Shown: piece by piece, positions 18,922-29,104 of the stretch
Position numbering within the stretch: position 1 is the stretch's first letter
How the letters are laid out: each line of letters opens with the position of its first letter
Origin: Bacteroidota bacterium
Lineage (GTDB): Bacteria > Bacteroidota > Bacteroidia > Bacteroidales > Tenuifilaceae
Length of the DNA: 46,779 nt
Assembly (NCBI GenBank): GCA_029558675.1
Contig: JAKQEF010000196.1
Coordinates: forward strand, 1 to 46,779
Direction of reading: 5' to 3'
Notes under the pieces: generated by a model
The model's input: the letters and a program-made list of their open reading frames with translations, nothing else
Database searches by the model: none
Told to the model about the DNA's origin: nothing
Translations under genes and position numbers: made by a program

Positions 18922-19929
18922 ATGGAAGCCATCAAAATAGCAGGAACCGGACTGTACGCACCCGGCACACCCATCAGCAATCAGGAGTTGATGGAGTTGA
19001 CGGGAATAGAGTTTGATGCCCAAAAATTTTCAGGGAAAATTGGCATTGAGAACAGGCACATTGCCCATTTGCGCGGGATTGACGAGACAACGGTCGACTT
19101 TGTAACGAAAGCCATGAGGCAGGCCATGGAAAATGCACACGTTGATGCTGATGCAATAGGGCTTTTCATTGTTGCCACCGACACCCCTGAGTATATAACC
19201 CCTGCTACGGCCATCATCGTACAGGGAAGGATTCAGGGTGGTGAAAAGTGGTCCATGTCTTTCGACGTTTCCGCATCGTGTGCCAGCTTTACCATGGCGT
19301 TTGATACCGCCTCGCGTATGCTTAGCAGCAACCCCCTGATAAAATACGCTGCCATAGCCGGTGTTTACAACATGCCCGCCTTTATCCGCCCCGATGATGC
19401 TTTTAGCACGCCCATCTTCTCAGATGGTGCTGCCGCTTTTATCCTCACTAGGGATGAAGAGAAAAAGTCGTTTTACATTGGCAACCAAATGCTTACAGAC
19501 GGAACACAGCTTGATTTTATTGGCATTTATGCCGGAGGTGCCAAAATGCCCGTAACACATGAAGTGATAGCCAATAAGCAGAATGGACTGCTCAGCCTGA
19601 AGCCCCTCCCCGGCGATCGTAACGTTAGGCTGTGGCCCATGATAGTTGAAAAACTTTTGAATAATTATGGTGTTCAACCCGACGAAGTTGACCATTACAT
19701 CTTCACGCAAATCAACAAATCAGTGATTTTAACAGTGATGGAGTTGCTAAATCAACCAACGGAAAAAGCCCACTTTGTGATGGACAAATATGGATACACC
19801 GGCTCTGCCTGTGTCCCCATGGCGTTTCACGAAGGCGTAAACTCAGGCAGGATAAAACGAGGCGAAAAGGTGCTTTTCGTTGCATCGGGAGCAGGTTTGG
19901 CCGTGGGAAGCAACCTTTTTACTTACTAA
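18922..19929 (+). CDS. Ketoacyl-ACP synthase III-like (FabH-like) protein, copy 1
   Basis: FDVSASCASFTMAFDTASRM (nucleophile Cys); DKYGYTGSACVPMAFHEGVNSGRIKRGEKVLFVASGAGLAVGSNLFTY is a FabH-like C-terminus. Confidence 0.85.
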   Translation: MEAIKIAGTGLYAPGTPISNQELMELTGIEFDAQKFSGKIGIENRHIAHLRGIDETTVDFVTKAMRQAMENAHVDADAIGLFIVATDTPEYITPATAIIVQGRIQGGEKWSMSFDVSASCASFTMAFDTASRMLSSNPLIKYAAIAGVYNMPAFIRPDDAFSTPIFSDGAAAFILTRDEEKKSFYIGNQMLTDGTQLDFIGIYAGGAKMPVTHEVIANKQNGLLSLKPLPGDRNVRLWPMIVEKLLNNYGVQPDEVDHYIFTQINKSVILTVMELLNQPTEKAHFVMDKYGYTGSACVPMAFHEGVNSGRIKRGEKVLFVASGAGLAVGSNLFTY

Positions 19930-19968
19930 CCTTAAGAATCAATAGAATATTCCCAGAATACACTTGTC

Positions 19969-20982
19969 ATGACCAAAGTAGGAATAGTTGGCACAGGAAT
20001 ATACCTTCCTGAAAAGAGAATGAGCGCCGCTGAAATATCGGCTGCTACCAAAGGTGTTTGGAGCGAAGAAGCCATCATTGAAAAGTTGGGCATAGTGGAA
20101 AAGACTATCCCCGGACCCGACGATGGAACACAGGAAATGGGGGCGCGTGCTGCTCTGGATTGCCTTAAAAATACCGGCATTGATCCGTTGGAAATTGATG
20201 TTATCCTCTGTGTTGGTGAAGAGTGGAAAGAGTACCCTCTCACCACGTCGGGGATTTACATTCAGCACCGTATCGGTGCCGATAATGCCTGGGCCATCGA
20301 TGTACAGCAACGCTGCAACAGCACGGTAGCAGCGCTGAAAATGGCCAAGGACATGATTATTGCCGATGCGGAGATTAGCACGGTTATGATTGTGGGAGGC
20401 TACCGGAATGGCGATTTCATTGACTATGAAGACAGCGCTGTTTCGTTTATGTTTAACCTCTCCGCCGGAGCAGGAGCGATACTTGTGAAAAGGGACTATC
20501 CTGCAAACCATATCCTTGGCACCCACATTATCACCGATGGCTCTCTGGCTCGCTCGGCAGGCGTGAAGTACGGTGGTACTGAATATCCCATAACGGTTGA
20601 TAATGCCCACGAGGCATACAAGTCTCTGAAAGTTTTTGACGAAAAATACATGAAAGACCGCCTGAACGAGGTTTCCATGTCAAACTGGTTCCACTGCATC
20701 GATAAAGCATTTGAGAAATCGAATTTAAAGCGGGAAGACCTTGGGTTTCTGGCCTGTCTGCATTTTAAGCGCAGCATGTTCAATAGCATGTTAGACGATC
20801 TGAACATTACGTTGGACAAAACCATTTATCTGGAGAATTATGGTCACATGGGGCAGATAGATGCCATTTTGATTCTACATCTGGCGCAACAAGAGGAAAG
20901 GCTGAAAGCCGGAACCTACGTTTCGATGATTGCAGCCGGTATTGGCTATGCCTGGGGAGCCAACGTTATCCGGTGGGGATGA
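19969..20982 (+). CDS. Ketoacyl-ACP synthase III-like (FabH-like) protein, copy 2
   Basis: VGIVGTGIYLPEKRMSAAEI; WAIDVQQRCNSTVAALKMAKDM (nucleophile Cys); YGHMGQIDAILILHLAQQEERLKAGTYVSMIAAGIGYAWGANVIRWG. Confidence 0.85.
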   Translation: MTKVGIVGTGIYLPEKRMSAAEISAATKGVWSEEAIIEKLGIVEKTIPGPDDGTQEMGARAALDCLKNTGIDPLEIDVILCVGEEWKEYPLTTSGIYIQHRIGADNAWAIDVQQRCNSTVAALKMAKDMIIADAEISTVMIVGGYRNGDFIDYEDSAVSFMFNLSAGAGAILVKRDYPANHILGTHIITDGSLARSAGVKYGGTEYPITVDNAHEAYKSLKVFDEKYMKDRLNEVSMSNWFHCIDKAFEKSNLKREDLGFLACLHFKRSMFNSMLDDLNITLDKTIYLENYGHMGQIDAILILHLAQQEERLKAGTYVSMIAAGIGYAWGANVIRWG

Positions 20983-21150
20983 TAAGTCAATGGCATTTTG
21001 TAAATCAACATTTAGTTGAATATCTTGTTTTTATATTATTTTTGAGCTATATTAACGGCATAGTCAAGCCCATGTTTTTTAATCGTGAAGTGAAGTTATT
21101 TTCTATTATAATCAATTTTGTATCAACACTAACCTTAAAAAAAAACAATC

Positions 21151-21657
21151 ATGAAAAAATTAATTTTTATTCTGATTTCAGCAGCAATTTTCTTTTCGGG
21201 CTGCAAGAAAAGTGAAGAGGAGGATAAGTATAATCCTTCTACGGACGGGCTAATCGGCAGTTGGTTATCAAAAGGTGACAATGTGGCTGAGCTGTTAAGA
21301 GTCTATTTCCAGGTTGACTCAATTACCGCTGTTTTCCATGAAAACAACACCTACAACGTAGTTTCCTACTCCGGCGGTACGCCAACAAACTACAACGGTA
21401 CCTTTGTACAAACCAAACCGACAAGCGGAACCATTTGGACCATCAAGTTGCTTCAGAGCGCACCAACCTCTGTGACCAGCGAAGGGATCTTTGAAATTAC
21501 CGGAAAAACGCCTAATTTCTTACTAACGTACGAGGTGGTACAAACCGAGCCCAACATCGGAGCTACACCTCCCACTCCTGCAGGAGGTTTTGGCAGCAGT
21601 AACGGTGGAGCCTTAGCAATGATGAATGTTCAAAAATTTGTTTACGTTCCGAAATAG
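21151..21657 (+). CDS. Small lipoprotein (lipocalin-like)
   Basis: MKKLIFILISAAIFFSGCKKSEEEDKY lipobox; DGLIGSWLSKGD...YNVVSYSGGTPTNYNGTF. Confidence 0.7.
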   Translation: MKKLIFILISAAIFFSGCKKSEEEDKYNPSTDGLIGSWLSKGDNVAELLRVYFQVDSITAVFHENNTYNVVSYSGGTPTNYNGTFVQTKPTSGTIWTIKLLQSAPTSVTSEGIFEITGKTPNFLLTYEVVQTEPNIGATPPTPAGGFGSSNGGALAMMNVQKFVYVPK

Positions 21658-21671
21658 CATCCTAATATTTG

Positions 21672-21708
21672 AAAAAGTCAGAGTGCCCAAAGCGCTCTGA
21701 CTTTTTCT
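21672..21708 (+). terminator. Rho-independent-type terminator
   Basis: GAAAAAGTCAGAGTGC-ccaaa-GCGCTCTGACTTTTTC, 16-bp stem with one G/T mismatch. Confidence 0.8.
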
Positions 21709-21743
21709 TTAATATACTTTCAATTAAACCAATCCGCCAAAGC

Positions 21744-23336
21744 ATGAGTAAGTCAAAACATATCATTTTGATCTTGTGCCTTTTCGGGAACTCTCTATTC
21801 GCACAGTTGCCAACTAACCAATACTTTACGAAAGAGATTCCGGAGAAAGCCAATAAGGAATTCCAATTTCTTGGGTTCTTTATCAATCAGGCTGTGACGT
21901 CCAACTTTTATCCCGAAAACGATTTTTTAAAAGGGCAAATAGTGGGGCGGTTGTTTGGAGCCAATACCTCAAAAACCAGCAACGAACACCGTAGTGCATA
22001 CGTTGAACAACGATTTATCCCATTCTTCATTTGGTCGCCCGCACTATTCAACGGTAAAGCCACCCTGCGGGCATCGTTCGAGCTGGATTGGACATGGGGT
22101 GACGTGGCCTACGGTGTGGGAGGTAACTTTGGGGGTGCTTTTTCGGCCGATCAGGTAAATCTGCAAACACAAAACCTCGAGGTTGAACTGCACCCCTGGG
22201 AAGGCGTATATATTAACCTTGGGCTGCAGCGCATTTTCGACACACCTTATAACCCTTACAAAACGCTTTTCGACAAGATGACCTACACCGGTTATAGGCT
22301 GGCCTATTTCGGTACCGATGGTGTCGGGGTTTCAGTTCGGAAAGATTGGGATTTCTCCCGGATAAAAGCGGGCTATTACAAGCTCTACGAGAACTACATC
22401 CACTTAGACGACGATGTTACCCTTTTCGAGCTGACCGGCGAAAAGGATATTAGCCGGAACTGGAAGATGGGTGGTTCGGCCTACTATATGCGCGACCGTG
22501 GTAACGGCGCAGGAGGCGTATCTATTCTGGGGCAGGGGCTTAACAGCCTGTTAGCCTCGCATAATGGCGTTTACCGCTTTAACTATGGCAGTGCCAAATA
22601 TAAAGCCGATGTTGCCTGGCTGGGAACATTCTTCAGCCGCAACGCCGATCAATACAACGACCCGTGGACCATCTCCGGGTTTGTGAATGTGAACCTTGGC
22701 CAAACCGATACGCTGAGCACAATTATCGCTGACAGCAAGTGGGAAAAGGCAACCAAAATAATGGGCGTGGGCAGTAATATCAGAGCGGCTTACCGCTACG
22801 GGCAAACCCCTGCCGATCAGGTAGTGCTGGACATTACTTACACCACAGGCGATGCCAATGGACTGAGCGATGGTGTGTACAATGGAGTAATTACCGGCAA
22901 CCAGTGGGGCGCACCGGGAGCCATTTTTGTCAGCTCTGGCTCATACATTCTAATGCCCCATGGGAATGTGGTTAACCGCTACACACCGGCCATTGTGGAT
23001 ATTTCGAACATGGGCTATGGGATGACCGCTGCCTCGTTCAGCGCTTCACAGGGTATTATTCCCCATAGGCTAAATGCCAAGCTGGGAGTTGCCGCTGCCA
23101 TGAGCAATGTACAGCCATTGGGCGGAGGTGTGTTCATGGGCACAGAGGTGAACGGAAACGTTGCCTACTTCTTTGGGCCGTATATGAGCCTTGAACTACA
23201 CGGAGCCTACCTGGTACTGGGCGACTTTTACGATAGCAAGCAAAGTGCCTATGGCAGTCCGGTAAACGGAGGCATTGATGGTCGTCCTGTCAACCCGTGG
23301 ACCGTTTTTCTGGTGTATAAATGGTTGCTGTTTTAA
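21744..23336 (+). CDS. Outer-membrane beta-barrel (porin-like) protein
   Basis: Start at MSKSKHIILILCLFGNSLFAQ (the listed ORF start lies before the terminator); alternating aromatic strand patterns, C-terminal ...VYKWLLF. Confidence 0.7.
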   Translation: MSKSKHIILILCLFGNSLFAQLPTNQYFTKEIPEKANKEFQFLGFFINQAVTSNFYPENDFLKGQIVGRLFGANTSKTSNEHRSAYVEQRFIPFFIWSPALFNGKATLRASFELDWTWGDVAYGVGGNFGGAFSADQVNLQTQNLEVELHPWEGVYINLGLQRIFDTPYNPYKTLFDKMTYTGYRLAYFGTDGVGVSVRKDWDFSRIKAGYYKLYENYIHLDDDVTLFELTGEKDISRNWKMGGSAYYMRDRGNGAGGVSILGQGLNSLLASHNGVYRFNYGSAKYKADVAWLGTFFSRNADQYNDPWTISGFVNVNLGQTDTLSTIIADSKWEKATKIMGVGSNIRAAYRYGQTPADQVVLDITYTTGDANGLSDGVYNGVITGNQWGAPGAIFVSSGSYILMPHGNVVNRYTPAIVDISNMGYGMTAASFSASQGIIPHRLNAKLGVAAAMSNVQPLGGGVFMGTEVNGNVAYFFGPYMSLELHGAYLVLGDFYDSKQSAYGSPVNGGIDGRPVNPWTVFLVYKWLLF

Positions 23337-23364
23337 CGTTAAAAAAATGGGAGGAGAAAGAAAA

Positions 23365-24324
23365 ATGAAAAAACATATTCTTAGCCTAATTGCTTTTTTA
23401 TCGTTAATTGCAGGCTGTTCAACGCCATATAGTGCTTACAAAAGGATTAGCTCTTTTGAAGAAATAGAGTATAAATACCCTGTAAAAAAGGTTTACCTAC
23501 CCAAAAATGATGTAACCATTGCATACAACGACATGGGCTCAGGCAGCAAAACCGTGATAATGATTCACGGGCTGGGAAGCTACCTGCGTGCATGGGAAAA
23601 AAACATTGAGGAGGTCAGCAAATCGGCCCGCGTAATAGCCATTGACCTGCCCGGGTACGGGAAATCGAGTAAAGACCCGCATAGCGGCATGATGTCGTAC
23701 TATGCAGGGGTAGTCAATGAGCTGGTGAGCGAGTTGAAGTTAGAAAACGTAATCCTTGCCGGACATTCCATGGGAGGACAAATATCCATTACAGCCTCCC
23801 TGCTTTACCCCGAAATGGTAAAAGGGATGATTCTGGTTGCCCCTGCAGGTTTCGAAAAATTTACCAAAGGGCAAAAACAGTGGTTTCGCGATGTGATGAC
23901 CCTAGACGGTGTAAGACTGACCTCCACCGAGGCCATCACCACTAACCTATCAAGCAACTTCTACCGGATGCCCCTTGATGCCGATTTTATGATAACCGAC
24001 CGCATTGCCATGCGTCATGCAGAAGATTTCATTCCCTACTGTTATGCTGTAGTACAATCGGTCAACGGCATGGTAAACGAACCCGTGCTCAAGTACCTGA
24101 AAGACATTAAAGTGCCCACACTGATTCTTTTTGGGAAGAATGACAACCTCATCCCCAACCGATTCCTGAATCCGGGTCCGACAGCCGACATTGCCAAGGT
24201 AGGCAATACCTTAATTGCCAACAGCAAACTGGTGATGGTACCAAAGTGTGGCCATTTTCTGATGTTTGAAAAACCTGCTGAATTTAACAGCGAGGCCATC
24301 CAATTTATCAAGTCAATTCAGTAA
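23365..24324 (+). CDS. Alpha/beta hydrolase lipoprotein
   Basis: MKKHILSLIAFLSLIAGCSTPY (lipobox); VIMIHGLGSYLRAWEKN, VILAGHSMGGQ, LILFGKNDNLIP, VPKCGHFLMFEKP. Confidence 0.9.
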   Translation: MKKHILSLIAFLSLIAGCSTPYSAYKRISSFEEIEYKYPVKKVYLPKNDVTIAYNDMGSGSKTVIMIHGLGSYLRAWEKNIEEVSKSARVIAIDLPGYGKSSKDPHSGMMSYYAGVVNELVSELKLENVILAGHSMGGQISITASLLYPEMVKGMILVAPAGFEKFTKGQKQWFRDVMTLDGVRLTSTEAITTNLSSNFYRMPLDADFMITDRIAMRHAEDFIPYCYAVVQSVNGMVNEPVLKYLKDIKVPTLILFGKNDNLIPNRFLNPGPTADIAKVGNTLIANSKLVMVPKCGHFLMFEKPAEFNSEAIQFIKSIQ

Positions 24325-24344
24325 AAAGAAGAGGAGCGCATTAG

Positions 24345-24389
24345 AATTATCGTGAGAAAAAGTATCGATTACTTTTTCTCACGATAATT
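24345..24389 (+). terminator. Strong hairpin terminator, perfect 20-bp stem
   Basis: AATTATCGTGAGAAAAAGTA-tcgat-TACTTTTTCTCACGATAATT followed by a T-rich stretch. Confidence 0.85.
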
Positions 24390-24432
24390 TTGTATTTTTT
24401 GGCCTGATTATTATCCGGTTCTATCCAATATA

Positions 24433-25854
24433 ATGCGCAAACAACTCAACACATTCACTCAATTCGCCCATGCGCTCTACCCGCATGAACTGGAGTATTT
24501 GCTTTCGATCCAGAATTTCAACAAGGCTCAAAATCTCAAATTGTTAAAGCAAATATATAGCAACACAACCTCAAACTCCCCAAAAGCATTTGATACGGGA
24601 ATAGACAAGCGCACCTACTCGTATGTGAAGAAATGGATTACGCAGAGCTTAGAGAAGATTGATGTTGATCTGTTTTTCGAATGGCTCATTACCACCGAAA
24701 CAAAAGTGCTTACCGACCTGATTGTACCCGAAGATGAGGCTCGCCTGCTGGGATCAATACAAAAGATGGATGCAACAAATTATAACTTCATCCGATTCTA
24801 CGAGTTGGTACAATACTACCGCGACTACCTGATGGTACGCAACCGGAAAAAAAACATTCAACTGGTTATCGGGTTTTTGACTCGCTACCAAGAGCATTAC
24901 CAATTACTAAAAGAAGTCAACCGCAGGCTTGATGAGATGACGGCTCAGATTGTCCAGGAAGAGATGTTCGACCCAATGGAGAGCGAGGTTTTAGAATCGT
25001 ACCTCAAAGAGGTGTATTTTGATGAAACGCTTGACGGCTACACCCGTTACCGTGCTGTAGTGAGGCTCACCATATTTTACTATAACAACCGCCAGTTCGA
25101 TGAGCAGTATAAGGTTTACCTGCACCTCGACGAAATGCTGAAAACTCCCCTCTTCTACTCGAAGCGAATATTGGCAAACTACTATGCAAACCGTGCCATG
25201 ATGCATTCAAAGCGCAACGAGCTGCATCAGGCTGAAACATTCGCCTACCTATCAATACAGAATAAAAACAGCGATTACCTATTTTATCTGATCAACCTTT
25301 GCGGGGTACTCCTAAGGGAAGGGAAAAAAACCGAGGCGCTTGTCCTCATGCGTAAATCAATCCCCGAGTTAAAAAACACCAGCAATAACTACTATAAAAT
25401 CGGATTTGCATCATACTATATCCGAACAATGATATACAACGGGATGGAGCAAAATGCCGTGGATTATGCTACTCAATATTTCGATGCCTATAAAAAGGAG
25501 ATCTTCGAGTATCGATGGCATCTCTTTATGCGCGAATATATCCGTGCGCTTATTGCGGCCGAAAAATACCCAAAAGTGCTGGCACTTTGCAAACGTTACA
25601 AACTCCTGAACAAGGAGAAAATTAGGATTGAGCGCATTGACTACCTGCCAATTATTCAAGCTTACTACTACCTGGCCGAATACATGGAAAATTCCATTTC
25701 GCTGGAGAAACTGGTAGCATCCATAACCAAAGCCATAAGCCAACCCATGAGGGGGAAATACCAATCGCTGAGAATCAACGAATTGCTTGACGAACTAATG
25801 CCCTTAATTCCAGAAGCGATAAAATCAGTCCGTACCGAATTACGCCTGAATTGA
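24433..25854 (+). CDS. Hypothetical cytoplasmic helical-repeat protein
   Basis: 473 aa, helical, TPR-like segments (LHQAETFAYLSIQNKNSDYLFYLINLCGVLLREGKKTEALVLMRKSI); no clear family. Confidence 0.6.
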   Translation: MRKQLNTFTQFAHALYPHELEYLLSIQNFNKAQNLKLLKQIYSNTTSNSPKAFDTGIDKRTYSYVKKWITQSLEKIDVDLFFEWLITTETKVLTDLIVPEDEARLLGSIQKMDATNYNFIRFYELVQYYRDYLMVRNRKKNIQLVIGFLTRYQEHYQLLKEVNRRLDEMTAQIVQEEMFDPMESEVLESYLKEVYFDETLDGYTRYRAVVRLTIFYYNNRQFDEQYKVYLHLDEMLKTPLFYSKRILANYYANRAMMHSKRNELHQAETFAYLSIQNKNSDYLFYLINLCGVLLREGKKTEALVLMRKSIPELKNTSNNYYKIGFASYYIRTMIYNGMEQNAVDYATQYFDAYKKEIFEYRWHLFMREYIRALIAAEKYPKVLALCKRYKLLNKEKIRIERIDYLPIIQAYYYLAEYMENSISLEKLVASITKAISQPMRGKYQSLRINELLDELMPLIPEAIKSVRTELRLN

Positions 25855-26140
25855 CAGGAAATTTCTGCCAAGCCGGTCATTGGCAAAACGTCTAACCATA
25901 AATTCCACATGAAATAGAGCAATAGATAAAAACTATAAAATGATAATTAAGGTTAGTATATAATTTTATACCAGGAAAGGAGAAAAGGCGGAGCATTTAA
26001 GGGAATTCAGGGGTGGATATTTATGATTGTCTGATTTAAAAAAATACCTAAGTTGCTTTTTTTGACAATAATGTGCGTTTTCAGAATAGAATTCTTTACT
26101 TTTATAGTGCCTTAATCTGTAGAACAATAATCCTAAACCT

Positions 26141-28831
26141 ATGAAACCAGCGAATTTCATTGCAACCATCGTGCTTACTGTTTTCTTATCAAATCAACTC
26201 TATTCACAGGGTACCGTGAGGGGCGTAGTAAAAGATGGCGAAACCAATGAGGTGCTTTCGGGTGCATTGGTAACCGTTAAGGAAACAGCCACAGGAGTAA
26301 TTACCGACATTAACGGGACGTTCATGCTCAAGGTTCCCGAAGGGAAACAAACCATCATCTTCGTTTTTCTGGGATTTGAACCCCGTGAAGAGGTAATTAA
26401 TGTGGAAAAGGGCAGAACCATAAACCTGCATCATGTGCTGCTTAAGCCCATGACCTTTGGCATTACCGGTATTCAGGTAGTTGCCGAAAGGGCAAGGGAC
26501 AGGGAAACTCCCGTTGCCTTTTCCAGCCTGTCGAAAGCAGAACTTCAGCAGACGCTGGGCTCACGCGATTTACCCTTGTCCCTTAATATTACCCCAAACG
26601 TTTATTCCACCACCCAGGGAGGCGGTGCGGGCGATGCCCGTGTAAACATCAGGGGTTTTAACCAGAGCAATGTCGCCATTATGATTAACGGAATACCCAT
26701 CAACGATATGGAGAATGGGTGGGTTTACTGGTCCAACTGGGACGGCATTGGCGACGCCGCCTCGTCACTCCAACTCCAGCGTGGGCTAAGTGCCATTAAC
26801 CTTGCAACCCCATCCATTGGAGGCACCATAAATGTAATCACTGATCCTGCGAGGAGAAAGGCCGGCTTTGTATTCCGGCAAGAGGGAGGATCGGGTCAAT
26901 TCATGAAAAGCACACTATACGGGCATACCGGGTTGATTGATGAAAGGTGGGCGTTGAGTGCCGGCGTTGTTCGCAAAGTGGGTAACGGAATTATCGATGC
27001 CACCTGGACAGATGCATGGGCATACTACATGGGCGCAACTTACATTCTGAATAAAAACAATAGGTTTGAGTTTTATGCCATGGGAGCACCACAATACCAC
27101 GGGCAAAATGCATACATGCAGAACATAGCTGCATACAGCCAGGCATACGCTAAAAGTTTGGGGTTTACCCCTGAAGCGTTACAGAGTTTTCCCGAGGCCA
27201 ATGCCGGCAGGTTCTACAATCAGAACTGGAATGCTGTCAATCCAACCTATTCATCGCGCCAATGGTGGAATGGCGCCAAGCATGTAAGGCATTCTCCAGT
27301 TTTTATGAACGAAAGGGAAAATTATTACCATAAACCACTGGTAAGCTTCAACTGGTACTCAAAACTTGGCGATGCCATGTCGCTTTTCACCACTGTTTAC
27401 TACTCCGGAGGTAAAGGGGGTGGGACAGGGACCCATGGAAGCATGGTATGGGATACCTCAGGCCCTTCGCGTATAGTTGACTGGGATGCTACCATTGGAT
27501 GGAATAAGTTTTTTCATAGCTCCCGAGGAATACTCCGGAATTCGGTCAACAACCAGTGGTCGGTAGGAACCCTTTCGAAATTGAAGTGGAGAATCAACGA
27601 CAACATTTCCACATCCTTTGGTATTGACGTGCGCACTGCTGAAGTTCAGCATTACCGGGAGATTCGCGATTTGTTAGGAGGAAGCTACTTCTTTTTCGAT
27701 GGGAACCAGTTTGACCAAACCATAGCCAGTTATTATAAGGGGATTGGCCATAAAATAGATTACGATTTTACCAACTCAATTAACTGGGCAGGAGCCTATG
27801 CACAGGGCGAATATAAAACTGAAAGTTTGACCGGTTATGCCATGGCCGGATACTCCATTATCGATTATAAATACGTTAACCATTTTGTTAAAGCAACCAG
27901 TGGGCTGCCATTTTCACAGGAATCGGGTATTATTGGCGGCTATCAGGTGAAGGGGGGTGGAAATTACAATATTTCCGAAACGCTAAACGCATATGTTAAT
28001 CTGGGTTACGTATCGAAAGTTCCAATTTTCGATGCCGTGATTGACGACAGAAGCGGCTCACTCAATGAGAATCCGGTGAACGAAACGTTTACCTCCTTTG
28101 AACTGGGTTCATCGTTCAAATCTTTCGATGGCAAACTTTGGCTTAATGCCAACGGTTACTACACAATGTGGAACAACCGCGCCAGAACCATTTCGGTCAT
28201 CCTGCAAAATGGCAATGAAGGGTTAATATCGCTAACAGGAATGGACCAACTGCACTACGGGGTAGAGCTGGAAGGTTCATACCAGCCAGTTAGCTGGCTG
28301 ATTTTAAACGCTGCCGGGTCAATCAATCACTGGAGCCATGCCAGCGATGCCTCAGGAAAGTTCAAAGACTGGTCGGATCCCAATTCAACCGATACCACTT
28401 ATAATTACTACGTCAAAGTGTTAATGATTGGCGATGCTCCGCAAACACAGGGTGTTTTAGGCGTAACATTTATCCACAAGGGGCTTCGCTGCCAACTGGT
28501 ATCGCGGCACTACGCACATCATTACGCCGATTGGGACCCCTTTAGCAGGACAGACCCTGCCGACGGCAATCAGGTTTGGATGCTACCCAACTACTCAGTA
28601 TTCGACCTACACGCCTCATTCGATATTCCATACGAGGCGAAGGTTAACTTCCAGATATTTGCACACGCATTCAACATTCTTGATAAGATATACGTGCAGG
28701 ATGCAGAAGACAACAGTGCTTTCAATGGATTTTACGGGCCAAATAACGAGTTTTCACATACGGCCATGTCGGCAGAGGTATTTTTAGGCACCCCGCGTAT
28801 GGTTAACGTTGGGCTATTGGTTACTTTTTAA
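26141..28831 (+). CDS. TonB-dependent receptor with carboxypeptidase-like regulatory domain
   Basis: GTVRGVVKDGETNEVLSGALVTVKETATGVITDINGTFMLKVPEGKQTI...; plug GGGAGDARVNIRGFNQSNVAIMINGIPINDMENG. Confidence 0.92.
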   Translation: MKPANFIATIVLTVFLSNQLYSQGTVRGVVKDGETNEVLSGALVTVKETATGVITDINGTFMLKVPEGKQTIIFVFLGFEPREEVINVEKGRTINLHHVLLKPMTFGITGIQVVAERARDRETPVAFSSLSKAELQQTLGSRDLPLSLNITPNVYSTTQGGGAGDARVNIRGFNQSNVAIMINGIPINDMENGWVYWSNWDGIGDAASSLQLQRGLSAINLATPSIGGTINVITDPARRKAGFVFRQEGGSGQFMKSTLYGHTGLIDERWALSAGVVRKVGNGIIDATWTDAWAYYMGATYILNKNNRFEFYAMGAPQYHGQNAYMQNIAAYSQAYAKSLGFTPEALQSFPEANAGRFYNQNWNAVNPTYSSRQWWNGAKHVRHSPVFMNERENYYHKPLVSFNWYSKLGDAMSLFTTVYYSGGKGGGTGTHGSMVWDTSGPSRIVDWDATIGWNKFFHSSRGILRNSVNNQWSVGTLSKLKWRINDNISTSFGIDVRTAEVQHYREIRDLLGGSYFFFDGNQFDQTIASYYKGIGHKIDYDFTNSINWAGAYAQGEYKTESLTGYAMAGYSIIDYKYVNHFVKATSGLPFSQESGIIGGYQVKGGGNYNISETLNAYVNLGYVSKVPIFDAVIDDRSGSLNENPVNETFTSFELGSSFKSFDGKLWLNANGYYTMWNNRARTISVILQNGNEGLISLTGMDQLHYGVELEGSYQPVSWLILNAAGSINHWSHASDASGKFKDWSDPNSTDTTYNYYVKVLMIGDAPQTQGVLGVTFIHKGLRCQLVSRHYAHHYADWDPFSRTDPADGNQVWMLPNYSVFDLHASFDIPYEAKVNFQIFAHAFNILDKIYVQDAEDNSAFNGFYGPNNEFSHTAMSAEVFLGTPRMVNVGLLVTF

Positions 28832-28882
28832 AGCTGGCAACACAGGTACAACACTGAAAACCATTCAAAAACAACAGGAATA

Positions 28883-28903
28883 CATGGTAATCTTAGTACC
28901 ATG
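28883..28903 (+). terminator. Putative terminator after the TonB receptor
   Basis: CATGGTA-atcttag-TACCATG followed by gagggagTTTTTTT. Confidence 0.65.
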
Positions 28904-29104
28904 AGGGAGTTTTTTTGTCATTTTTTCAAAATTTTTGCTTTCTTTTAAACGAACTTTCAATTTTTTTGTAATTTGTCATCGCTTAAGCGGTTGAAAGCCC
29001 TACGTACCATTAGTGCTCTTCACTCAGCAACTGTCCTTTAAATATAAATTCGCATTGTAACAAGACGTTGTAGATGATATTTTAACAAGTTAAAATGAAC
29101 GGTT

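Noticed and set aside
21669-21743. N-terminal extension of the outer-membrane protein ORF
   Set aside because: It lies across a clear terminator hairpin; the signal peptide begins at 21744.
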